A DNA stretch of 64,000 nt from Kluyvera sp040932435 (lineage in GTDB: Bacteria; Pseudomonadota; Gammaproteobacteria; Enterobacterales; Enterobacteriaceae): positions 1 through 64,000 of the forward strand of contig NZ_JBFQGA010000010.1 in the NCBI RefSeq assembly GCF_040932435.1. The letters are read 5' to 3'. Below are positions 33,666 through 41,020 of the stretch, piece by piece (position 1 is the first letter of the stretch; the number at the start of each line of letters is the position of its first letter). The notes below the pieces were generated by a model that saw only the letters and a list, made by a program, of their open reading frames with translations, searched no databases and was not told where the DNA came from. The position numbers and the translations under genes were made by a program.

Positions 33666-35309
33666 ATGGCAGCTAAAGACGTAAAATTTGGTAACGACGC
33701 TCGTGTGAAAATGCTGCGCGGCGTTAACGTACTGGCAGATGCAGTTAAAGTAACCCTGGGTCCTAAAGGCCGTAACGTGGTTCTGGACAAATCTTTCGGC
33801 GCGCCAGCCATCACTAAAGATGGTGTTTCCGTAGCACGTGAAATCGAGCTGGAAGACAAGTTCGAAAACATGGGCGCGCAGATGGTTAAAGAAGTTGCCT
33901 CTAAAGCGAACGACGCTGCGGGCGACGGTACTACCACCGCAACCGTACTGGCTCAGGCTATCATCACCGAAGGTCTGAAAGCCGTTGCTGCGGGTATGAA
34001 CCCGATGGATCTGAAACGTGGTATCGACAAAGCTGTCGCTTCCGCCGTTGAAGAACTGAAATCTCTGTCCGTACCTTGCTCCGACTCTAAAGCAATTGCT
34101 CAGGTTGGTACTATCTCCGCTAACTCCGACGAAACCGTAGGTAAACTGATCGCTGAAGCGATGGATAAAGTCGGTAAAGAAGGCGTGATCACCGTTGAAG
34201 ACGGTACCGGTCTGGAAGACGAACTGGACGTGGTTGAAGGTATGCAGTTCGACCGTGGCTACCTGTCCCCATACTTCATCAACAAGCCAGAAACTGGTGC
34301 TGTTGAGCTGGAAAGCCCGTTCATCCTGCTGGCTGACAAAAAAATCTCCAACATCCGCGAAATGCTGCCAGTTCTGGAAGCCGTTGCGAAAGCAGGCAAA
34401 CCACTGCTGATCATCGCTGAAGATGTTGAAGGCGAAGCGCTGGCAACTCTGGTGGTTAACACCATGCGTGGCATCGTGAAAGTGGCTGCGGTTAAAGCAC
34501 CTGGCTTCGGCGATCGTCGTAAAGCTATGCTGCAGGACATCGCGACCCTGACCGGCGGTACCGTTATCTCTGAAGAGATCGGTATGGAGCTGGAAAAAGC
34601 GACCCTGGAAGATATGGGCCAGGCCAAACGCGTTGTGATCAACAAAGACACCACCACCATCATCGATGGCGTGGGTGAAGAAGCTGCGATCCAGGGCCGT
34701 GTTGCTCAGATCCGTAAGCAGATTGAAGAAGCAACTTCTGACTACGACCGTGAAAAACTGCAGGAACGTGTAGCGAAACTGGCTGGCGGCGTTGCGGTAA
34801 TCAAAGTTGGCGCAGCAACTGAAGTTGAAATGAAAGAGAAAAAAGCGCGCGTTGACGATGCCCTGCACGCGACCCGTGCTGCGGTAGAAGAAGGCGTGGT
34901 TGCTGGTGGTGGTGTTGCGCTGATTCGCGTAGCGTCCAAACTGGGTGAACTGCGTGGCCAGAACGAAGACCAGAACGTGGGTATCAAAGTTGCGCTGCGC
35001 GCGATGGAAGCTCCACTGCGTCAGATCGTACTGAACTGCGGCGAAGAGCCATCTGTTGTTGCTAACACCGTTAAAGCGGGCGACGGCAACTACGGTTACA
35101 ACGCAGCGACCGAAGAATACGGCAACATGATCGACATGGGTATCTTGGACCCAACTAAAGTGACCCGTTCTGCTCTGCAGTACGCCGCTTCTGTTGCTGG
35201 CCTGATGATCACCACCGAATGCATGGTGACCGACCTGCCTAAAGGCGACGCACCTGACTTAGGTGCTGCCGGTATGGGCGGCATGGGTGGTATGGGCGGC
35301 ATGATGTAA
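33666..35309 (+). CDS. groL: Chaperonin GroEL
   Basis: A 547-residue GroEL with the ATP-binding GDGTTTATVLA segment (about 86-96), the apical-domain substrate region and the C-terminal GGM repeat tail (MGGMGGMGGMM). It forms the double-ring folding chamber with GroES. Codon use is strongly biased to optimal codons, as expected for a very highly expressed gene, which also produces long open frames on the opposite strand. A strong terminator follows. Confidence 0.99.
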   Translation: MAAKDVKFGNDARVKMLRGVNVLADAVKVTLGPKGRNVVLDKSFGAPAITKDGVSVAREIELEDKFENMGAQMVKEVASKANDAAGDGTTTATVLAQAIITEGLKAVAAGMNPMDLKRGIDKAVASAVEELKSLSVPCSDSKAIAQVGTISANSDETVGKLIAEAMDKVGKEGVITVEDGTGLEDELDVVEGMQFDRGYLSPYFINKPETGAVELESPFILLADKKISNIREMLPVLEAVAKAGKPLLIIAEDVEGEALATLVVNTMRGIVKVAAVKAPGFGDRRKAMLQDIATLTGGTVISEEIGMELEKATLEDMGQAKRVVINKDTTTIIDGVGEEAAIQGRVAQIRKQIEEATSDYDREKLQERVAKLAGGVAVIKVGAATEVEMKEKKARVDDALHATRAAVEEGVVAGGGVALIRVASKLGELRGQNEDQNVGIKVALRAMEAPLRQIVLNCGEEPSVVANTVKAGDGNYGYNAATEEYGNMIDMGILDPTKVTRSALQYAASVAGLMITTECMVTDLPKGDAPDLGAAGMGGMGGMGGMM

Positions 35310-35336
35310 TCGTGCGCTATACCCCATAGCAATCAG

Positions 35337-35370
35337 AAACCCCCGGGCAGAAATGCTCGGGGGTTTTTCT
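35337..35370 (+). terminator. Terminator of groSL
   Basis: AAACCCCCGGGC and GCTCGGGGGTTT arms followed by TTCTTTT, 28 bases after the groL stop. Confidence 0.92.
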
Positions 35371-35442
35371 TTTGGTCATCTTTTTAGTATAAGTTCTACA
35401 CACGGACGACATGCGTCCAGCTCATTGATTATGGGGAACATC

Positions 35443-35796
35443 ATGCAGGTAAAATTTTTAGCAGGGATTGTCGGCGCTACGTTGCTGTTAGCAGGCTGTA
35501 GCTCAACAACGGAGCTGACCGCAGGCGGCCAGAATGTTCGCTTTGTGGAAGATAAGCCGGGTGCGGAATGCCAACTGGTGGGCACGGCGACCGGGACGCA
35601 AGGCAACTGGCTTTCTGGCCAGCAGGGCGCTGAAGGTGGCTCCATGCGCGGTGCGGCAAATGCGCTGCGTAACCATGCGGCAGAGCTGGGTGGCAACGTG
35701 ATTTATGGTGTAAGCAGCCCGACGCAAGGCATGTTGTCTAGCTTCGTTCCTACCGACAGCGAAATGAACGGCCAGGTTTATAAGTGCCCGAACTGA
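35443..35796 (+). CDS. yjeI: Lipoprotein YjeI (DUF4156)
   Basis: A 117-residue predicted lipoprotein: MQVKFLAGIVGATLLLAGC with lipobox LAGC, so Cys19 is lipidated. The DUF4156 domain follows (PGAECQLVGTATG, RGAANALRNHAAELGGNVIYG). The function is unknown; E. coli YjeI is in the same place after groL. The ATG at 35443 has GGGGAA upstream. The frame is open further 5', but that would overlap the groL terminator. Confidence 0.92.
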   Translation: MQVKFLAGIVGATLLLAGCSSTTELTAGGQNVRFVEDKPGAECQLVGTATGTQGNWLSGQQGAEGGSMRGAANALRNHAAELGGNVIYGVSSPTQGMLSSFVPTDSEMNGQVYKCPN

Positions 35797-35803
35797 TTTA
35801 TAT

Positions 35804-35834
35804 ACTGCGCCCCAGCGTAAAGCCGGGGCGCAGT
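35804..35834. terminator. Hairpin between convergent yjeI and yjeJ
   Basis: ACTGCGCCCC and GGGGCGCAGT arms around an 11-base loop sit between the two stop codons. There is no clear U-tract; it probably serves both genes. Confidence 0.6.
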
Positions 35835-35839
35835 GTGGG

Positions 35840-36715
35840 TCAGGCTTTGGCTTTTTCGGCGTTTTGCTGTAGCTGATAGAGTGCCTGCATACAGGCGTCA
35901 GCGCTGAAGGTTTTGTTTTTATCAGACGAAAGCGTTCTGACCAGCACTTGACTTGGTATACCCGCAAGCTTATTCAAGCGAGGGCTGGCGTCCAACAGGC
36001 GACGAGAAATACCTTCCACCTCTTTTGTGCCCGGCTTACTCCGCGTCTTAATAACCGTGCCACTGAACTGCGTTTTTCCTTCGGCATCCGCGTAGCGATA
36101 AAGCACCGCCAGATGATGCGTAAACAGGTTCCGTTTCCAGGCCGGGTGATCGTAAGAGTCATATTCCAGATTGCCACCCTCGCGATAGTCGACGTCGTAC
36201 AGCGGTAAGAAATCAATAATTGAAGATAGGCGTACGACCAGTTCACGCATATCGGCGTTGTTGATGGCGTGGATCATGACGGTGATCAGCAGTTCGATTT
36301 GGAGCACATCGACCGTCAGTTCAACGGTCTTACCCGATTGAAGATTCAGGGAAAAGGTCATTGCATCGGCATCGTGTTGCATCAGCGTGAGTGTCTTCAC
36401 GCGCATATTCACATCCGCTTGCTCTAATTCTTGAACTTGGATAGCCGGGATATTCTGGTGCATTTTCTGTATGGCTTTATCGCGCGCCTTTTCATAGCGG
36501 CTATGTTCGTCTGCGCTTAATTTAGCAACATGCGAAATGCGATATTCCAGCGCGATAAGCAGGTCTTTCAGTACGAGCGCGGGAAGGAAAAAGAGCGATT
36601 CTTTGCTGCGAGGGGCTTTGATTTTTAAGGCAAGAGCAAGGAAGTTTTTATCCTGGCGGATAACACCTGCGTTAATACCCATGATGGTGATAGCCAAACG
36701 GTTCTCCTTAACCAT
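35840..36715 (-). CDS. yjeJ: Uncharacterised protein YjeJ
   Basis: A 291-residue soluble protein similar in length and position to E. coli YjeJ (about 289). There is no signal peptide or membrane segment and no enzymatic motif I recognise. The N-terminal half mixes strands and a helical stretch (SRYEKARDKAIQKMHQNIPAIQVQELEQADVNM); the C-terminus is basic and Lys-rich. GC content looks slightly lower than in the conserved neighbours. The start at 36715 is uncertain; ATGs further in are possible. Function unknown. Confidence 0.8.
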   Translation of the reverse strand: MVKENRLAITIMGINAGVIRQDKNFLALALKIKAPRSKESLFFLPALVLKDLLIALEYRISHVAKLSADEHSRYEKARDKAIQKMHQNIPAIQVQELEQADVNMRVKTLTLMQHDADAMTFSLNLQSGKTVELTVDVLQIELLITVMIHAINNADMRELVVRLSSIIDFLPLYDVDYREGGNLEYDSYDHPAWKRNLFTHHLAVLYRYADAEGKTQFSGTVIKTRSKPGTKEVEGISRRLLDASPRLNKLAGIPSQVLVRTLSSDKNKTFSADACMQALYQLQQNAEKAKA

Positions 36716-36817
36716 TTTCGAGTTAAATAATATTCTTTAACTTATTGATATGGTTTATTTTTAAAGAAAAATAATCAAGGGGATTAACATAGCACAGGTC
36801 ACTATGAAGTCCAGAGA

Positions 36818-36841
36818 ATATACAGGCCGAAGCCTGTATAT
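36818..36841 (-). terminator. Hairpin downstream of epmB
   Basis: On the minus strand ATATACAGGC-TTCG-GCCTGTATAT, a stem with a stable UUCG tetraloop, begins 10 bases after the epmB stop. The following T-run is short. Confidence 0.7.
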
Positions 36842-36850
36842 CGTTGGGGG

Positions 36851-37879
36851 TTAGCGCTGGCGTAGATTGAGATCGAGCGGCGTTTTACTTGGCTCGCCAC
36901 CAATTTCACGCGCCAATTTTGGCACCATATAACCTGATACTAGCGTTAAGAGTTCACGCATAATCTCACGCGCCTGCTCATCGCTGACGAGAAAATGGGC
37001 CGCCCCCTGCACTTTATCCAGCACGTGTAGATAATAGGGCATGACGCCCGCGTCAAACAGCGCGTTGCTGAGATCGGCAAGCGTATGGGCGTTATCGTTA
37101 ACGCCGCGCAACAATACGCTTTGATTGAGCAGCGTCACGCCGACTCGACGCAGATTTGCCATCGCCGCACGAAACTCAGCGTCTATCTCATTGGCATGAT
37201 TGATATGGTTTACCAGCAGAATTTGCAGCGACGACCGTTCGAAGCGGGTGACCAGCGTCTCGGTAATACGTGCCGGGATAACGATAGGCAAGCGGCTATG
37301 AATACGCAGACGCTTGATGTGCGAAATGGATTCCAATTGGGTGAGAAGCCAATCTAGTTCGTTGTCTTTTGCCATCAGCGGATCGCCGCCAGAGAAGATG
37401 ATTTCATCTAGCTCTGGGTGCGCGCTGATATAGTCCAAAGCAGCCTGCCAATTGCGTTTATTACCCTGATTGTCGGCATACGGGAAGTGACGACGGAAAC
37501 AATAACGACAATTTACCGCGCAGCCGCCCTTAACCAGTAATAACGCACGATTGCGGTACTTATGCAGTAATCCGGGCACGACGCTGTGCTGTTCTTCCAG
37601 CGGATCGGTAGAAAAACCCGGCGCTGCAATAAACTCTTCTTGCGAAGTAAGTACCTGACGTAAAAGAGGATCGTTTGGATTACCCTTTTCCATTCTCGCC
37701 ACGAATGCGCGGGGAACGCGCAGGGCAAAGAGGCGCTTGGCTTCACGACCAGCGAGTAAGTTTTCATCCGCGTCTATATTCAGAAGACGTAATAGTTCAT
37801 CCGGATCGGTGAGAACATCGGCAAGTTGCATCAACCAATCTTCTCTGGATGGGGTATTTAGGGTTACAATATGCGCCAT
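36851..37879 (-). CDS. epmB: EF-P (R)-beta-lysine synthase EpmB
   Basis: A 342-residue radical-SAM, PLP-dependent lysine 2,3-aminomutase. The Fe-S ligands are Cys120, Cys124 and Cys127 in CAVNCRYCFRRHF; FSGGDPLMAKD and the PLP-Lys region near DKVQGAAHF follow. It makes (R)-beta-lysine, which EpmA attaches to EF-P Lys34. It is divergent from efp, whose ATG is 40 bases away, so the promoters share a small region. epmA is also in the window. Confidence 0.97.
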   Translation of the reverse strand: MAHIVTLNTPSREDWLMQLADVLTDPDELLRLLNIDADENLLAGREAKRLFALRVPRAFVARMEKGNPNDPLLRQVLTSQEEFIAAPGFSTDPLEEQHSVVPGLLHKYRNRALLLVKGGCAVNCRYCFRRHFPYADNQGNKRNWQAALDYISAHPELDEIIFSGGDPLMAKDNELDWLLTQLESISHIKRLRIHSRLPIVIPARITETLVTRFERSSLQILLVNHINHANEIDAEFRAAMANLRRVGVTLLNQSVLLRGVNDNAHTLADLSNALFDAGVMPYYLHVLDKVQGAAHFLVSDEQAREIMRELLTLVSGYMVPKLAREIGGEPSKTPLDLNLRQR

Positions 37880-37919
37880 TTTGTGGCTTAGCTACCATTT
37901 AACAATTTCAGAGGGCCTT

Positions 37920-38486
37920 ATGGCGACTTACTATAGCAACGATTTTCGTGCTGGTCTTAAAATCATGATGGACGGCGAACCGTACGCGGTTGAAGCCAGT
38001 GAATTCGTTAAGCCGGGTAAAGGTCAGGCATTCGCACGCGTTAAGCTGCGCCGCCTGCTGACCGGTACTCGCGTTGAGAAAACCTTCAAATCTACCGACT
38101 CCGCTGAAGGCGCAGACGTTGCTGACATGAACCTGACCTTCCTGTACAGCGATGGCGAATTCTGGCATTTCATGAACAACGAAACCTTCGAGCAGCTGGC
38201 TGCCGATGAGAAAGCCGTTGGCGATAACGCGAAATGGCTGCTGGATCAGGCTGAATGCATCGTGACCCTGTGGAACGGTCAGCCTATCTCCGTGACTCCG
38301 CCAAACTTCGTAGAACTGGAAATCATTGAAACTGATCCAGGTCTGAAAGGCGATACCGCAGGTACCGGCGGTAAACCAGCAACGCTGTCTACCGGCGCTG
38401 TGGTTAAAGTTCCACTGTTCGTCCAGATTGGCGAAGTGATCAAAGTTGATACCCGCTCTGGCGAATACGTCTCTCGCGTGAAGTAA
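37920..38486 (+). CDS. efp: Elongation factor P
   Basis: A 188-residue EF-P with three beta-barrel domains. Lys34 at the tip of domain I (KPGKGQA, 31-37) is the site modified with beta-lysine. EF-P rescues ribosomes stalled on consecutive prolines. The ATG at 37920 (MATYYSNDFRAG) gives the exact E. coli length; the frame is open far upstream across epmB, which is not coding in that strand. Codon use is highly biased. Confidence 0.98.
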   Translation: MATYYSNDFRAGLKIMMDGEPYAVEASEFVKPGKGQAFARVKLRRLLTGTRVEKTFKSTDSAEGADVADMNLTFLYSDGEFWHFMNNETFEQLAADEKAVGDNAKWLLDQAECIVTLWNGQPISVTPPNFVELEIIETDPGLKGDTAGTGGKPATLSTGAVVKVPLFVQIGEVIKVDTRSGEYVSRVK

Positions 38487-38503
38487 TTCATGTCCTGAGC
38501 GTC

Positions 38504-38525
38504 GGCGCAGCAGTTATGCTGCGCC
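38504..38525 (+). terminator. Terminator of efp
   Basis: GGCGCAGCA-GTTA-TGCTGCGCC followed by AGCTTTCCTT, 17 bases after the efp stop codon. Confidence 0.8.
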
Positions 38526-38654
38526 AGCTTTCCTTCCCTTCGTTGTTTCCCGCTTCGTCTTCTTCTGAAAAAACTCGTCGATAACCAGCATCCTGGATGA
38601 AGTTGTCTATGCTTATGAAGCACGATAACTAAAACTGACATAAAGGATGACATT

Positions 38655-38801
38655 ATGGTGAAAAAAGCGATTGCGGCGATTTTTACGGTCTTGGTACTCT
38701 CCTCGGTTTTAACAGCATGCAACACCACTCGAGGTCTTGGTCAGGATATTTCTGACGGTGGTAGCGCGATTTCTGGTGCAGCAACCAAGGCGCAGCAATA
38801 A
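38655..38801 (+). CDS. ecnB: Entericidin B lipoprotein EcnB
   Basis: A 48-residue lipoprotein, MVKKAIAAIFTVLVLSSVL then TAC-NTTRGLGQDISDG, with the entericidin signature (C-N-T-x-R-G-x-G-x-D-I). It is the bacteriolytic partner of the entericidin locus. In E. coli the antidote gene ecnA lies between efp and ecnB; no ecnA-like ORF is found in the 168 bases upstream here. AAGGATG precedes the ATG, and a terminator follows. Confidence 0.93.
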   Translation: MVKKAIAAIFTVLVLSSVLTACNTTRGLGQDISDGGSAISGAATKAQQ

Positions 38802-38810
38802 ATACGCACT

Positions 38811-38843
38811 GACGGTACGACACGCTGTTGTACCGTCGTTTTG
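38811..38843 (+). terminator. Terminator of ecnB
   Basis: GACGGTAC and GTACCGTC arms with inner ACA/TGT pairing, followed by GTTTTG, 9 bases after the ecnB stop. Confidence 0.82.
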
Positions 38844-38877
38844 CGTGACCTATACTGCCAAAGACCTTTCAAAACAC

Positions 38878-38921
38878 CTTACGGGACGACCTGTAAGCGT
38901 ATCGCACTCGGGGACGGCCCC
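38878..38921 (+). promoter_or_regulatory. Guanidine-II (mini-ykkC) riboswitch
   Basis: Two hairpins with ACGR loops: CTTACGGG-ACGA-CCTGTAAG (38878-38897) and GGGG-ACGG-CCCC (38910-38921), 12 bases apart. The second ends 8 bases before the GGAG Shine-Dalgarno of gdx. Two ACGR-loop stems next to an SMR exporter gene are the hallmark of the guanidine-II class. Guanidine binding joins the loops and is expected to expose the ribosome site. Confidence 0.92.
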
Positions 38922-38939
38922 ATCATCATGGAGCCTAAT

Positions 38940-39257
38940 ATGTCCTGGTTAATTCTGTTTGTTGCGGGTCTGCTCGAAGTTGTCTGGGCCGTTGGCCTGA
39001 AATACACCCATGGGTTTAGTCGTCTGGTGCCAAGCCTCATTACGGTGGCGGCGATGGTCGTCAGCATGGCGCTGCTGTCGTGGGCGATGAAAAGCCTGCC
39101 GGTAGGGACGGCTTACGCGGTATGGACGGGGATTGGTGCGGTGGGTGCCGCGATAACCGGTATTTTACTGTTGGGTGAGTCTGCAAGCCCAATGCGTATC
39201 GCGAGCCTTGCGCTGATTGTGATGGGGATTATTGGTCTGAAGATAAGCGCGCATTAA
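38940..39257 (+). CDS. gdx: Guanidinium exporter Gdx (SugE)
   Basis: A 105-residue SMR-family protein with four membrane spans. The key Glu13 in GLLEVVWAVGLKYT and the PVGTAYAVWTGIGAVG block are present. It exports guanidinium by proton antiport. GGAG at 38930-38933 and the ATG at 38940 fit the family start, 105 residues as in E. coli. The guanidine-II riboswitch directly upstream agrees with the assigned substrate. Confidence 0.96.
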   Translation: MSWLILFVAGLLEVVWAVGLKYTHGFSRLVPSLITVAAMVVSMALLSWAMKSLPVGTAYAVWTGIGAVGAAITGILLLGESASPMRIASLALIVMGIIGLKISAH

Positions 39258-39274
39258 CAATCGACATGCGGTCA

Positions 39275-39500
39275 TGTAGGCCGGATAAGGCGCAGCCGCC
39301 ATCCGGCAATGTGCACTAACATGCCTGATGGCGGCTGCGCTTATCAGGCCTACGATGATTAATGCATACTATGTAGGCCGGATAAGGCGCAGCCGCCATC
39401 CGGCAATATGCACTGGAGTGCCTGATGGCGCTGCGCTTATCAGGCCTACGATGATCAATGCATACCATGTAGGCCGGATAAGGCGTAGCCGCCATCCGGC
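39275..39500. repeat. Array of five REP units (BIME)
   Basis: TGTAGGCCGGATAAGGC begins at 39275, about 39374 and about 39468, with inverted partners ending GCTTATCAGGCCTACGATGA. The spacer (ATTAATGCATACTATGTAGG-like) is itself repeated. It fills the gap between gdx and frdD, where many enterics carry blc and ampC. Confidence 0.92.
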
Positions 39501-39509
39501 ATCGCACAG

Positions 39510-39869
39510 TTAGATAAACAGCACGCCAACCAGCGTAACAACCGTCAGAATGGCTGCCAGGCCGTAGAATACCCATTTCCCGTTCGGAACGTGGATCTTC
39601 AGGTCATGCATCGCATGGTGCATACGGTGCAGACCGCACCACAGCGGCAGAACAATCATCAGGAAGATAAACGCGCGGCCAATAAAGCTTTGGGCGAAGC
39701 CCAACACGCGTTCGTAGCCAAAGGCGTCAGCGGGCGCCAGGCCCAGCGGCAGCATAATGCCAACCAGCAGCACAATAACCGGAGCGATAATTGCGCCCCA
39801 CATGCCGCCTGCGCCGAACAGTCCCCAGAATACCGGTTCATCGGAACGTTTTGGATTAGGGTTAATCAT
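39510..39869 (-). CDS. frdD: Fumarate reductase membrane subunit FrdD
   Basis: A 119-residue three-span inner-membrane anchor subunit (MINPNPKRSDEPVFWGLFGAGGMW). With FrdC it anchors FrdAB and binds menaquinol. Last gene of frdABCD, 10 bases after frdC. An REP array follows. Confidence 0.97.
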   Translation of the reverse strand: MINPNPKRSDEPVFWGLFGAGGMWGAIIAPVIVLLVGIMLPLGLAPADAFGYERVLGFAQSFIGRAFIFLMIVLPLWCGLHRMHHAMHDLKIHVPNGKWVFYGLAAILTVVTLVGVLFI

Positions 39870-39879
39870 GCCAGTCTCC

Positions 39880-40275
39880 TTACCAGAACAGGGCGATAAA
39901 CAAAATCACCACGCTGACCAAAATGGTCAGCACCCAAAGCCCTTTGATAATCGGCTCTGGCCCCATTTTTTCACCTTTTACGATGATGTTGGCGGCTTTA
40001 GGCGCCAGCTCAAACCAGGTTTTGGTGTGCAGCAGCGCGGCGGCCAAGGTCACCAGATTCAGCACCACCACTATCGGGTTTTGCAAAAATCCTACGTATC
40101 CGGCCCAGCTTTCAGCACCGTGTTTCAGGGCAAATAATCCGTAAATCAATACAATGCTGAACCACACGGTAGGAACCGCCGTACCTTCACGCAGCATGTA
40201 GAAGCGATAAAACGGCAGCTTTTTCCACCAGGTAGACGGCATTGGCCGTACATAGGGTTTGCGTTTAGTCGTCAT
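39880..40275 (-). CDS. frdC: Fumarate reductase membrane subunit FrdC
   Basis: A 131-residue three-span anchor protein starting MTTKRKPYVRPMPSTWWKKLPFYRFYMLREGTA-like. It forms the quinol site with FrdD, including the Glu29-containing region (LREGTA). It starts 10 bases after frdB, in the standard order. Confidence 0.97.
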   Translation of the reverse strand: MTTKRKPYVRPMPSTWWKKLPFYRFYMLREGTAVPTVWFSIVLIYGLFALKHGAESWAGYVGFLQNPIVVVLNLVTLAAALLHTKTWFELAPKAANIIVKGEKMGPEPIIKGLWVLTILVSVVILFIALFW

Positions 40276-40285
40276 AATGCACTCC

Positions 40286-41020
40286 TTAGCGTGGTTTCAG
40301 GGTAGCAATAAGAAAGTCTTTCGAGCTTTCCACTTTACCCTGCTGAATGGCGGCGGCCGGATCGACGTGTTTCGGGCACACTTCGGAGCAGTAGCCGACA
40401 AAGGTGCACGTCCAGACGCCATTCTGGCCGTTCAGCTGCGCCATACGTTCCTTCTTACCGTGGTCGCGGCTGTCTTCGTTGTAGCGGTGCGCCAGCGTAA
40501 TCGCCGCCGGGCCAATGAACTCAGGGTTCAGGCCAAACTGCGGACATGCGGCGTAGCACAGACCGCAGTTGATGCAGCCAGAGAACTGATGGTATTTCGC
40601 CATCTGCGCCGGGGTTTGGGTGTTTGGCCCTTGATCTGGCGTCCGCGGGTTGCCGATGATGTACGGCTTAATCGCTTCCAAGCTCTCGATAAAGTGGGTC
40701 ATATCGACCACTAAATCACGCTCGATAGGGAAGTTAGCCAGCGCTTCAACCTTGATCCCCTTGGTGTATTCACGCAGGAAGGTTTTACAGGCCAGTTTCG
40801 GCACTTTGTTAACCATCATGCCGCAGGAGCCGCAGATTGCCATACGGCAGGACCAGCGGTAGCTGAGATCCGGTGCGAGGTTATCTTTGATGTAGCCCAA
40901 CGCGTCGAGTAACGAGGTTTGCTCGTCGTAAGGCACTTCATAGAAAGCACTGTGCGGTGCGCTGTCGACTTCCGGGTTGTAGCGCACGATCTCAACTTTG
41001 ATATTTTGCATCTCAGCCAT
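40286..41020 (-). CDS. frdB: Fumarate reductase iron-sulfur subunit FrdB
   Basis: A 244-residue subunit with the [2Fe-2S] motif CRMAICGSCGMMVN plus a downstream Cys, and two ferredoxin-like motifs, CINCGLCYAACPQ and CTFVGYCSEVCPKHVD, for the [4Fe-4S] and [3Fe-4S] centres. It passes electrons from menaquinol to FrdA. It overlaps frdA by 8 bases, so translation is coupled. Confidence 0.98.
   Translation of the reverse strand: MAEMQNIKVEIVRYNPEVDSAPHSAFYEVPYDEQTSLLDALGYIKDNLAPDLSYRWSCRMAICGSCGMMVNKVPKLACKTFLREYTKGIKVEALANFPIERDLVVDMTHFIESLEAIKPYIIGNPRTPDQGPNTQTPAQMAKYHQFSGCINCGLCYAACPQFGLNPEFIGPAAITLAHRYNEDSRDHGKKERMAQLNGQNGVWTCTFVGYCSEVCPKHVDPAAAIQQGKVESSKDFLIATLKPR

Noticed and set aside
33441..34868. 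A 475-codon open frame antisense to groES/groEL
   Set aside because: It is the mirror of a highly codon-biased gene; the translation is low-complexity (rich in Phe, His, Asn, Arg), lacks a ribosome site and shows no domain. Long antisense frames are expected opposite groEL.
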